This document shows, in pieces, positions 7,531 through 15,334 of a stretch of DNA of 21,202 nucleotides (within the stretch, counting starts at the first letter, position 1; each line of letters opens with the position of its first letter). Source of the DNA: Cuspidothrix sp046080565. Its GTDB lineage: Bacteria; Cyanobacteriota; Cyanobacteriia; Cyanobacteriales; Nostocaceae. The DNA is taken from positions 1 to 21,202 of the forward strand of contig JBJTUF010000205.1 in assembly GCA_046080565.1 (NCBI GenBank). Direction: 5' to 3'. The notes beneath the pieces are model-generated. The model did not search any database, was not told the origin of the DNA, and was given only the letters and a program-made list of their open reading frames with translations. The translations under genes and the position numbers were made by a program.

Positions 7531-7557
7531 AAAACAATTAATTATCTTGGTTTTTCA

Positions 7558-7588
7558 GATCCTCGATTTCTTTAAGAAGTCGGGGATT
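7558..7588. repeat. Inverted repeat cctcgatttc/gaagtcgggg, possible bidirectional terminator
   Basis: Arms cctcgatttc (7561-7570) and gaagtcgggg (7576-7585) pair at 8 of 10 positions around a short ttaa-type loop, followed by tttt on the plus strand. It is a copy of the dispersed ccccgacttctt...gaagtcgggg repeat of cyanobacteria. It lies between the convergent ends of pgi and the Nif11-like gene and supplies the last codons and stop of the latter. Confidence 0.6.
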
Positions 7589-8243
7589 TTGAATTTAATA
7601 AACGCTGATTAAAGTAACCATGAGGTAAAAAACATTGATAGAGAAAATATTTTTCATCATTGATGTCACCACTTTTAAAAAATCCCATATCTGGTTTTTT
7701 CACATGGGAAAAGGGAGCTAACATTCCCCATTCTTCCGCTAACCATATCCATTGTCCCGTAGGAATTCTGCCGATTACTGGTGTGACATAAGCTTCACCC
7801 GTAGCAATAGAAATTCTGACTCTGGAGGATGATTTAATATCAATTAAAATCCAGATAAAGGCTTCTATGGGAAATATATAATTGTGCTGTCTAGCAATTT
7901 CCAGAAAATTTTGTGGTGTGGTTGTTGATAGCAACTTGGATTTCAAATCTGGATCTTTTTCCGCAGTGGCTAAAAATTCCCAAATTATTTCTTGATTAAT
8001 CATTACCCAAGCTAGTTCTTGTTCTGTAAAACTATAGCCATATTCTCTGACTATCTCAATGAACTGTTTTAGGCTTATAGTTTTAGTTATTTGTTTGGCG
8101 AGGATTTCTGTTGATATTGATAAGTTCAGAAAAATCTGCACGTTATCCCATTGTAATTTATTAATTGGTGGGATATTTTGAATCTTGTCTAACCAAGTTA
8201 TATAATCATCCTCTTGCCAAAAGTTACTGAGTATGTGTGTCAT
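7572..8243 (-). CDS. Free-standing protein with two tandem Nif11-like repeats
   Basis: 223 residues from the ATG at 8243 (MTHILSNFWQ); an upstream TTG at 8258 is possible but ggaag eight bases before the ATG favours 8243. Two consecutive segments follow the Nif11 pattern (few charged residues, a short loop, then xxFxxIaxxxGYxFtxxEl): residues about 35-81 (IFLNLSIS...LKQFIEIVREYGYSFTEQEL) and about 86-133 (WEFLATAEKDPDLKSKLLST...NFLEIARQHNYIF). Nif11 domains occur as leader peptides of RiPP natural products and in small proteins of nitrogen-fixing cyanobacteria. This one is not a precursor in form: there is no GG/GA cleavage site and no Cys/Ser/Thr-rich core, but a C-terminal part of about 90 residues of unknown type (IATGEAYVTPVIGRIPTG..WIW). 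No RiPP-modifying gene is near. The last residues (SKSPTS) derive from a dispersed repeat. Function unknown. Confidence 0.7.
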   Translation of the reverse strand: MTHILSNFWQEDDYITWLDKIQNIPPINKLQWDNVQIFLNLSISTEILAKQITKTISLKQFIEIVREYGYSFTEQELAWVMINQEIIWEFLATAEKDPDLKSKLLSTTTPQNFLEIARQHNYIFPIEAFIWILIDIKSSSRVRISIATGEAYVTPVIGRIPTGQWIWLAEEWGMLAPFSHVKKPDMGFFKSGDINDEKYFLYQCFLPHGYFNQRLLNSKSPTS

Positions 8244-8330
8244 TATTATTACTTCCAATCTTTGCTTCTATTGAAGTTAAATTTGGTAGAGCTTCCCTGT
8301 TATTTAATCTTGCAATTATAAAAGGTAAAC

Positions 8331-8453
8331 AGGACTTACGCAACTGGCACATTGGTAGGGTGAGTCAGATATCAAGAATCTGTTTATTTGCAGGATTTAT
8401 GCAGTCTGACGCATCCTACAACAGATTTTTAGTGTGACACTTGCGTAAGTCCT
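8331..8453 (-). mobile_element. 123-bp MITE-like element, copy 2 (inverted relative to copy 1)
   Basis: Same element as 5593-5715 in opposite orientation, with perfect 13-bp termini aggacttacgcaa / ttgcgtaagtcct. It differs from copy 1 at three positions by eye. It lies between the start of the Nif11-like gene and the aspartic-protease remnant. Confidence 0.85.
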
Positions 8454-8504
8454 AGTAAAAAATAAAACTGGTTGTACTTGAACTCTAATCAAAATATAAG
8501 TTAA

Positions 8505-8666
8505 CATTTTGATATTTATTTAGGTAAGGTAATTTTGGATAATCAAGAATACGAAATTCCTGTTTATGCTGGTGATGAGTTGACAGAGATTTTATTGGGT
8601 TCACGGTGGTTGGAATTTTTGCCTTTGGTGGTGAATTTTCAAGCTGGTATTTTAACTTTGGGATGA
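8505..8666 (+). pseudogene. C-terminal remnant of a retropepsin-like (clan AA) aspartic protease gene
   Basis: An open frame of 53 codons without a usable ATG. It encodes GKVILDNQEYEIPVYAGD, then ELTEILLGSRWLEFLPLVVN, then FQAGILTLG and stop. The ILLGSRWL...LVVNF...GILTLG ending matches the C-terminal half of small cyanobacterial aspartyl-protease-like proteins, which are about 120 residues long. The N-terminal half with the catalytic Asp-Thr/Ser-Gly is absent: an in-frame TAA lies at 8502-8504, and the MITE copy ends 50 bases upstream. The most likely reading is a gene truncated by a rearrangement near the MITE. The rest of the 8454-8804 gap holds only a short cagagaacacagag repeat (8681-8706) and AT-rich sequence. 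Confidence 0.6.
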
Positions 8667-8804
8667 ATGATTTTTATAAAAGAACCACAGAGAACACAGA
8701 GAGAGGAATTGTTATTTTTTTATAAGATTTTATTTATATGCAGAAGAATGTGATATAAAAATATCTGTTAAGTAGAAAATATTTTTTCTTCTTTTTGCAG
8801 AGTT

Positions 8805-11800
8805 ATGTCAGATTTTAATAATTACATCCAAGATTTACAAGAAAAGATTAAACATGGTGGAGAATGCAGTCACTACTCTAGTTTAGAACGTCTGATCGAG
8901 GGTTTAATCATTGGTGTTAATGTCATAGTTGAAGAAAAAGGAAATCAAGCTGGTATTCCTGATCTTACTCTCAGAAAAAATGGACGTATTTTAGGATATA
9001 TTGAAGCTAAAGATATAAATATTGATATTAGCAAATTAGATAAAACCGAACAAATCAAACGTTATTTAGAATCGAATATAGGCTATAATTGTATATTGAC
9101 AAATTACCTTGATTTTCGTTGGTATGTAAATGGGGAATGTGAAAAAATAGCCAAATTAGCTACTGTAAAAAATGATGAAATTACTTTAGTTAAAGATTTA
9201 CAACCCATCACGGAATTATTACAATCGTTTATCAATCAAAAAGCCAAAGACATTAATAATTATTATGATTTGGCTAAAGAAATGGCAACTTATACCAAAA
9301 CTATCAGAAACGCTATTGAATCATCTTTAATGATAGAAACAACAACCGATGAATTAAAGGAATTAAAACAAACATTTAAGAAATTACTACTTTTAGATAT
9401 AGATAACGAAAGTTTCGCGGATATGTACGCGCAAACAATCGCTTATGGTTTATTTACTGCAAAAATAAATCATGCACAAAACCCAGCAGATTCTCTTTTT
9501 AACCGCACTACAGCAAGTATTTATATTTCTGATAGAATACCCTTTTTAAAGGGATTTTTCGATATAGTTATTAATACTAATAGCGTTAGTAATATTCACA
9601 AATCAATTGAAAATTTAGTAGAGTTACTAAATACAGTTAATATGACGAGTATTTTAGAGACTTTTGGAAGGGAAACCCGCACGGAAGATCCGGTTTTACA
9701 TTTTTATGAAACATTTTTAGCAGCTTATCAAGCATCTTTAAGAAAAAGTCGAGGAGTTTATTATACTCCTGAACCTGTGGTGAATTTTATCGTGCGTGCA
9801 GTTAATGATCTTTTATCTGATGAAAAAGTTTTTGATTTAGAAGATGGTTTAGGAAGTCGCAAAGTCACAATTCTTGACCCCGCAACGGGAACAGGAACAT
9901 TTTTATATGCAGTGATTAAACAAATTTATCAGAATGAAATAGAAGATGGAATTACTCGTCGTTGGAATAAGTTTTTCAGACGAAAAAAACTCCTAAGTCG
10001 GATTTTTGGCTTTGAATTATTAATGACTCCCTATACTATAGCACATTTAAAGTTAGGATTATTATTAGCTGATTTCGGTTATGAGTTTGAAGCAGATGAA
10101 AGGTTAAAAATATATTTAACTAATGCTTTGGAAGAAGGAATAAAACAAGGTGATTTAATTCCTGGTATTACCCAGATTATTGCAGAAGAATCTAGTCAAG
10201 CAGCAAATGTGAAAACAGATATTTCCGTGACAGTAGTATTAGGAAATCCTCCCTATTCCGTAAGTTCACAAAATGCGAGTAAACGCAAAAGAATTTTAAA
10301 TCAAGATGAAAAATATTTAGCTGATGTTAAATATACAGGTTTATTGTGGGAGAAGGAATATAAAACAGGTAAAGCAGGTAAAACAATTACAGAATTAACC
10401 CATATTGGGGAACTTTTAGAATTATATAAAGGTCGGGTAAGGTTAGAAGGTGAGAAAAATATTCAACCTTTAGATGATGATTATATTAAATTTATTCGTT
10501 TTGCTCAATATCAAGTTGAAAATAACAGTCATAATGCTGGAATTATAGGTTTTATTACTAATCATTCCTATATTAATGGTTTGATTCATCGAGGAATGAG
10601 GGAAGAATTATTAAAGTATTTTGATACATTATATATAATAGATTTACATGGTAATTCTTTATTAAAAGAAACTGCACCAGATGGAGGAACTGATGAAAAT
10701 GTTTTTGATATTCAGCAAGGAGTAGCGATTTTAATTGCTGTCCGGGAAAAAAGTAAACCTGACATGGGTTCAACTGCTTATAAACCCAGAAATGGGGTGA
10801 AGGAATTAGCGCAAGTTTTCTATTATGATTTGTGGGGAAGTCGGGAAAATAAATATAATTTTTTAGAGTCTGCAAGTTTAGATAATGTTAATTGGATAGA
10901 GGTAACACCTACTGCACCTAATTACTTTTTTGCCCCGAAAAATTTTGATTTAGTTACAGAATATAATCAAGGTTGGAATGTTACAGATATTTTTCCTGTT
11001 AATTCAACAGGAGTTAAAACTCATCGTGATCACTTTGTTATAGATTTTGATTTGGAAGCACTACGTAAAAGAATAGAAGATTTTAGAAATTTAGATATCA
11101 CAGATAATGATTTAGCTCATACTTATGACTTGCGAGATACTAGAGATTGGAAAATTAACATCAAAAGAAAATCATTATCTAGTAATCTAGATTGGTTGAA
11201 TTATTTTAAGACTTGTTTATATCGTCCCTTCGATACAAGATTTTACTATCATCATCAGGACGTGGTAGAGTTAACAAGAAATGAAATCATGCAAAATGTA
11301 GCTAAATTCAATAATATTGGTTTGGTTTTATGTCGTCAACAGTCTCAATCTGGAGAATGGAGTTTAGTTAGTGTTTCTGATCAGATTATAGAATGTTGTG
11401 CTATTTCCAATAAAACTAGAGAAACTAATTATTTATTTCTCCTGTATACATACCCAAATACAGAAAATAAACAAACAAATCTTTTTATTGAAAAAACTCC
11501 TAATTTATATCCTAAATTTTTAGAAACTATCAAAAATAAACTCGGTAAAACACCCACACCAGAAGAAATATTTTATTATGCTTATGCTATTTTTCATAGT
11601 CCCACTTATCGCAGTAGATACGCTGAATTTCTCAAGATAGATTTTCCTCGTCTTCCCTTAACCAGTAATCAAAATTTATTTAATGCTTTAGCAACCAAAG
11701 GAGAAGCATTAGTTAATTTACATTTAATGAAATCTGATACACTCAATAATTTAATTACAACATATCAGGAAATAGGAGATAATCAAATTACTGAAGTTAC

Positions 11801-12053
11801 TTACAACTCGGAATTACAAAGAGTGTATATTAACAAACAGAATTATTTTACAGATATTCCTCAACATATCTGGGAATTTAAAATTGGTGGATATCAAGTT
11901 TTAGATAAATGGTTAAAAGACAGAAAAAATGCTAAACGCAAATTATCTGATGATGAAATTATCCATTATCAAAAAATTGTCATTGCTTTAACGGAAACGT
12001 TACGCATTATGGAAGAAATTGATCAAATTATTCCCGGTTTTCCCATAGAGTAA
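8805..12053 (+). CDS. Single-chain type IIG / ISP-like restriction-modification enzyme (N6-adenine methylase with PD-(D/E)XK nuclease domain)
   Basis: 1082 residues combining cleavage, methylation and probably target recognition. N-terminal nuclease: GIPDLTLRKNG...YIEAKD gives Asp53 and Glu67-Ala-Lys69 of a PD-(D/E)XK site. A helical linker follows. The methylase core has GVYYTPEPVVNFIV (motif X-like, about 318-331), ILDPATGTGTF (motif I, SAM binding, about 355-365) and NPPY (motif IV, 481-484), the N6-adenine (gamma class) signature. The C-terminal 500 residues resemble the type ISP C-terminal/specificity region. The helicase domain of true type ISP enzymes is absent, since the nuclease passes into the methylase in about 300 residues. 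No separate R, S or control gene is nearby, so one chain would do all jobs. The gene is visibly AT-rich compared with pgi, suggesting transfer. All motifs are intact; recognition sequence unknown. Confidence 0.88.
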   Translation: MSDFNNYIQDLQEKIKHGGECSHYSSLERLIEGLIIGVNVIVEEKGNQAGIPDLTLRKNGRILGYIEAKDINIDISKLDKTEQIKRYLESNIGYNCILTNYLDFRWYVNGECEKIAKLATVKNDEITLVKDLQPITELLQSFINQKAKDINNYYDLAKEMATYTKTIRNAIESSLMIETTTDELKELKQTFKKLLLLDIDNESFADMYAQTIAYGLFTAKINHAQNPADSLFNRTTASIYISDRIPFLKGFFDIVINTNSVSNIHKSIENLVELLNTVNMTSILETFGRETRTEDPVLHFYETFLAAYQASLRKSRGVYYTPEPVVNFIVRAVNDLLSDEKVFDLEDGLGSRKVTILDPATGTGTFLYAVIKQIYQNEIEDGITRRWNKFFRRKKLLSRIFGFELLMTPYTIAHLKLGLLLADFGYEFEADERLKIYLTNALEEGIKQGDLIPGITQIIAEESSQAANVKTDISVTVVLGNPPYSVSSQNASKRKRILNQDEKYLADVKYTGLLWEKEYKTGKAGKTITELTHIGELLELYKGRVRLEGEKNIQPLDDDYIKFIRFAQYQVENNSHNAGIIGFITNHSYINGLIHRGMREELLKYFDTLYIIDLHGNSLLKETAPDGGTDENVFDIQQGVAILIAVREKSKPDMGSTAYKPRNGVKELAQVFYYDLWGSRENKYNFLESASLDNVNWIEVTPTAPNYFFAPKNFDLVTEYNQGWNVTDIFPVNSTGVKTHRDHFVIDFDLEALRKRIEDFRNLDITDNDLAHTYDLRDTRDWKINIKRKSLSSNLDWLNYFKTCLYRPFDTRFYYHHQDVVELTRNEIMQNVAKFNNIGLVLCRQQSQSGEWSLVSVSDQIIECCAISNKTRETNYLFLLYTYPNTENKQTNLFIEKTPNLYPKFLETIKNKLGKTPTPEEIFYYAYAIFHSPTYRSRYAEFLKIDFPRLPLTSNQNLFNALATKGEALVNLHLMKSDTLNNLITTYQEIGDNQITEVTYNSELQRVYINKQNYFTDIPQHIWEFKIGGYQVLDKWLKDRKNAKRKLSDDEIIHYQKIVIALTETLRIMEEIDQIIPGFPIE

Positions 12054-12063
12054 ATAAAAGTTT

Positions 12064-12112
12064 GTAGTTAGGACTTTAGTCCTGAAGGTTTGAGGGATAA
12101 ATCCCTCACTAC
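12064..12112. repeat. Nested palindromic repeat downstream of the R-M gene
   Basis: Outer arms gtagt...actac enclose aggactttagtcct and tgaggga-taaa-tccctca, each self-complementary. This is a known style of dispersed cyanobacterial repeat and may serve as the R-M gene's terminator. The 12054-12590 gap otherwise contains only an unconvincing 70-codon ORF (12130-12342) and the stem-loops described separately. Confidence 0.6.
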
Positions 12113-12479
12113 GAACTAGAATTTTCTATATGCAGTATTATTTTAGAGTGAGTTACGCTATTGTTAACACACCTTACTGGAATGATAAAATTACGCATTC
12201 TAAATTTTTACCTCCATTTAGTTATCTCATATACAAATATACAAATATAGACTTGAATAATCTCCACAATTCACCTAAAAATCCATACACCAAAAGACTT
12301 TTAATTCTGTTACCTGTGATATCAGTTTTAAAGCATAAATAAAGATTTTATAAAAGTTATTTTGAAGACGAGCAGATTACTAAAACTTACTATAACATTG
12401 GTTCTTATAAATGCTCTTCATTGATAAAACTCAATGAAATACAATAACTAAAAAGGATCTCAACAATAATTCAGCTATT

Positions 12480-12557
12480 TGGGATTACTGCTACTAAATC
12501 CCATGAGTGTTTCTTTAAAGTAACTCTCCATATTGGCGATTTGTTTAAGAAATCGCC
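12480..12557 (+). promoter_or_regulatory. Two consecutive stem-loops in the 5' leader of the NRPS-like gene
   Basis: First stem tgggatt/aatccca (12480-12486 / 12497-12503), second ggcgattt/aaatcgcc (12535-12542 / 12550-12557). Both lie within about 110 bases of the start codon, the second ending 33 bases before it. Neither is followed by a T-run, so they are not simple terminators. A leader or operator role is conjecture. Confidence 0.3.
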
Positions 12558-12575
12558 GACTATATTCATGTAACT

Positions 12576-12580
12576 AGGAG
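12576..12580 (+). promoter_or_regulatory. Shine-Dalgarno AGGAG for the NRPS-like gene
   Basis: aggag ends ten bases before ATG 12591. It supports this start and suggests the gene is (or was until recently) properly translated. Confidence 0.65.
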
Positions 12581-12590
12581 TACCATATCC

Positions 12591-14354
12591 ATGGCTAATA
12601 TTTATCAAGCTCTTCCTCACACTCTTTTAAAAGAAAGATTTGTTTCTAATCGTTTAATTACTGCACCAGAAGGTTTTATAGATTTTCCTAAATCAGCAAT
12701 TGAACAGTCTATACCTAGCAGATTTGAACAACAAGTTAATAAATATCCCCATGCAATTGCGATCAAAACCCACCATCAAACCCTCACCTATACCCAACTC
12801 AATCAAAATACTAATCGGTTAGCAAATGCTATTCTTTCCCAACGTGGTAACAAACAAGAAGTTATAGTATTACTACTAGAAAAAGGTGCAGATTTCATTA
12901 CCAGTATTCTCGCTGTTTTAAAAACAGGTAAAATCTTTGTTCCTTTAGATCCCACTTTTCCTGTTGATAGACTTGCTTATATTATTGAAGATTCCCAAGC
13001 TGTGGCATTTATTACTAATAATCGCCATTTAGAATTAGCCGAAAAACTAGCTAATAATCATTGTCAATTATTTAATATAGACAATATTAATAGCCATAAT
13101 TCCAGCAAAAATCCCATTGTTAATATATCACCAACAACACCAGCTTATATAATTTACACCAGTGGTTCAACTGGCAAACCTAAAGGAGTATTACACAATC
13201 ATCGTCATTCCCTGCATTATTGTATGAATGATACAAATACCTTATTAATTAGTTCTCAAGATCGTGTAGTTTTCCTCTATTCCTGTAGTACATTGGGAGG
13301 AATATTATGTATTTTCTATACCTTACTTAATGGTGCTAGTCTCTATTCATTTGATGTTAAAGAACAGGGATTAACGAATTTAGTTAACTGGTTAATTCAA
13401 TCAGAAATTACTATTTATCATTCCTTTACAACTCTATTTAGACATTTTGTAGATACTCTCACAGGTGCAGAACAATTTCCTAAAATTCGCCTAGTTAAAT
13501 TAGGAGGTGAAGCTACTTTAATTAGAGATGTAGAAAACTATAAAAAATATTTTGCCTCTGATTGTATTTTATATGCTAGTTTAGGGGCAAGCGAAGCGGG
13601 AACTTTTTGCAATTTCATTGTTAATAAGAATACGAACATTGAAAATAGTGCTGTACCTATTGGCTATCCAGTCAAAGATATGGAAGTTGTTCTCTTAGAT
13701 GAAAATGGGGTAGAAGTTGAAAATGGAAATATTGGCGAAATTGCCCTCAGAAGTGAATATTTAGCTCTCGGTTATTGGCAAAAACCAGAATTAACACAAA
13801 GTTTATTTTTACGAGATACCAAAAATACTAAAAAAAGAATTTACCGCACAGGAGATTTAGGTTATATTCAACCGGATGGTTGTTTAGTTCATCAAGGGAG
13901 AAAAGACTTTCAGGTAAAAATTCGCGGTTTCAGGATTGAAGTTGCAGAAATTGAAATGGAACTGCTGAAAATCAATAATATTAAAGAAGCAGTTGTCATA
14001 GCGACAGAAGATACTCCAGAAAATAAACGTCTGATAGCTTATCTTGTTGCTAAATATAAACCAGTACCAACTACTAGAGAAATACGGAAACTTTTACAGG
14101 ATAAATTACCTGCATATATGCTTCCTAGTGCCTTTATTTTTTTAGATGCTTTGCCCTTAACACCCAATGGTAAATTAGATCGCAAGGGACTACCAACATT
14201 TAATTTAAGTAAACCACAAACACCTGAAAATTTTGTTAATTCCCCAAACGAGATACAACATCAATTAATGCAAATCTGGGAAGATTTATTAGGTGTTCAA
14301 CCTATTGGTATTAAAGATGATTTTTTTGAATTGGGGGGGGAAATTCTTTATTAG
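12591..14354 (+). CDS. NRPS-like adenylation domain plus N-terminal half of a carrier domain (frameshifted)
   Basis: Activates a carboxylic acid as acyl-AMP for loading on a carrier protein. Adenylation core motifs: A3 YTSGSTGKPKG (189-199), A5 LGASEAG (331-337), A7 YRTGDLG (418-424), A8 GRKDFQVKIRGFRIEVAEIE, and A10 PNGKLDRK (525-532, Lys528). The A4 position, normally FDxS with the Asp that binds an alpha-amino group, reads LYSCSTLGGILC, so the substrate may not be an ordinary alpha-amino acid (inference). A carrier (PCP) domain begins at about 552 (IQHQLMQIWEDLLG) and reaches DDFFELGG, where a run of eight G (14333-14340) shifts the frame; the chain then ends EILY-stop. The next frame continues exactly as GNSLLAVRLF, restoring the phosphopantetheine Ser. 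There is no condensation domain. As written, the product cannot be pantetheinylated. Confidence 0.85.
   Translation: MANIYQALPHTLLKERFVSNRLITAPEGFIDFPKSAIEQSIPSRFEQQVNKYPHAIAIKTHHQTLTYTQLNQNTNRLANAILSQRGNKQEVIVLLLEKGADFITSILAVLKTGKIFVPLDPTFPVDRLAYIIEDSQAVAFITNNRHLELAEKLANNHCQLFNIDNINSHNSSKNPIVNISPTTPAYIIYTSGSTGKPKGVLHNHRHSLHYCMNDTNTLLISSQDRVVFLYSCSTLGGILCIFYTLLNGASLYSFDVKEQGLTNLVNWLIQSEITIYHSFTTLFRHFVDTLTGAEQFPKIRLVKLGGEATLIRDVENYKKYFASDCILYASLGASEAGTFCNFIVNKNTNIENSAVPIGYPVKDMEVVLLDENGVEVENGNIGEIALRSEYLALGYWQKPELTQSLFLRDTKNTKKRIYRTGDLGYIQPDGCLVHQGRKDFQVKIRGFRIEVAEIEMELLKINNIKEAVVIATEDTPENKRLIAYLVAKYKPVPTTREIRKLLQDKLPAYMLPSAFIFLDALPLTPNGKLDRKGLPTFNLSKPQTPENFVNSPNEIQHQLMQIWEDLLGVQPIGIKDDFFELGGEILY
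14333..14340 (+). other. G8 homopolymer at the frameshift inside the carrier-domain core
   Basis: Eight consecutive G. Six would read LGG-NSLL, the canonical carrier core; nine would read LGGG-NSLL. With eight, the frame is lost one residue before the serine. The tract can be explained by assembly error, slippage mutation, phase variation or programmed slippage. Confidence 0.9.
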
Positions 14355-14362
14355 CGGTACGG

Positions 14363-15319
14363 TTGTTTGCAGATATAGAACGGAAATTTGCTAAAAAACT
14401 ACCTTTAGCGGTTTTATTGTCATCTCCAACAATAGAAAATCTTGCCGAAATTATTCAGCAAGAAACAGTTTTGGTAAACACTGCCAACAATTTGGTCGAA
14501 ATTCAAACCCAAGGAACAAAACCACCATTATTTATGCTGCATCCTATGGGTGGAGAAGTATTATGTTATCGTCATTTAGCTAAATATCTAGGGTTAGAAC
14601 AACCCATGTATGGACTGCAACCACAAGGACTAGATGGAAAATTGCCACCGTTGCTGCGAGTTGAAGATATAGCTTCCCAATATCTGCAACAAATTCGCAC
14701 TGTTCAACCGCAAGGGCCTTATTTTCTGCTAGGATATTCCTTTGGTGGTGTTATCGCTTATGAAATTGCCCAACAACTGCATCAGCAAGGTCAAGAAGTT
14801 GCATTTTTAGCGATGTTAGATACTTGTCGTCCTGGTTATAAACAGCGTTTATCATTTCTCCAACGACTTACTGTACACATCAATCATATCTATCAGCGTG
14901 GACCTAAATATATTGCTCGTAAATATAAGGGTTGGTACACACACGCTGATTATTATGTACGCAAAAGTTATAATGATTATTTGAATCTGTTTTTCGAGTT
15001 CCTGAAGGCAACTTTTCGTCTACCGGGAAGTAATAAATACTCAGATGTTTACAATGCTCATTTACACGCATTGAATCATTATGTGTTTCAACCCTATCCT
15101 GGGAAAGTTACTCTTTTTCGCACTAAGGATGAAGATAGAACTGGTGGGGTAGGTGTAAAATACGATCCTACTTTTGGCTGGGGTGATATTATTACTGGTG
15201 AGCTAGACATGAATTACATCCCCGGTTCTCATATTTCTATCCTTGATGAACCGAATGTGAATATACTAGCTAAAGAAGTGGAAATTTGTTTAGAAAAAGC
15301 TCATACCAATTCTGTATGA
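14363..15319 (+). CDS. C-terminal half of the carrier domain plus thioesterase domain (3' part of the frameshifted synthetase)
   Basis: The open frame really continues from the upstream gene: in this frame 14339 onward reads GNSLLAVRLFADIERKF, so the TTG at 14363 is only the first nominal start and no ribosome-binding site supports independent translation. Residues 1-35 complete the carrier domain (LPLAVLLSSPTIENLAEII). From about 50 an alpha/beta-hydrolase thioesterase follows: LFMLHPMGGEVLCYRHLA, then GYSFGG with nucleophile Ser126, Asp153 (MLDT) and His290 (GSHISI) as a plausible triad. Such type I thioesterase domains release the acyl or peptidyl chain by hydrolysis or cyclisation. With the upstream part the enzyme is a single A-T-TE module. 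The last residues (HTNSV) and the stop are encoded by the dispersed ataccaattctgtat repeat. Confidence 0.82.
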   Translation: MFADIERKFAKKLPLAVLLSSPTIENLAEIIQQETVLVNTANNLVEIQTQGTKPPLFMLHPMGGEVLCYRHLAKYLGLEQPMYGLQPQGLDGKLPPLLRVEDIASQYLQQIRTVQPQGPYFLLGYSFGGVIAYEIAQQLHQQGQEVAFLAMLDTCRPGYKQRLSFLQRLTVHINHIYQRGPKYIARKYKGWYTHADYYVRKSYNDYLNLFFEFLKATFRLPGSNKYSDVYNAHLHALNHYVFQPYPGKVTLFRTKDEDRTGGVGVKYDPTFGWGDIITGELDMNYIPGSHISILDEPNVNILAKEVEICLEKAHTNSV

Positions 15320-15325
15320 AGATGC
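15303..15325 (+). repeat. Dispersed repeat ataccaattctgtat..., copy 2, overlapping a gene end
   Basis: Identical to 952-974 except for one substitution. It supplies the final codons and TGA of the thioesterase gene. Confidence 0.6.
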
Positions 15326-15334
15326 ACACAAAAA

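Noticed and set aside
8237..8437. 66-codon ORF on + running into the MITE copy
   Set aside because: It overlaps the 5' end of the Nif11-like gene on the other strand and is otherwise made of MITE sequence.
12130..12342. 70-codon ORF on + between the R-M gene and the NRPS-like gene
   Set aside because: Very AT-rich, aromatic/Asn/Lys-heavy composition expected of chance translation, no ribosome-binding site and no recognisable motif.
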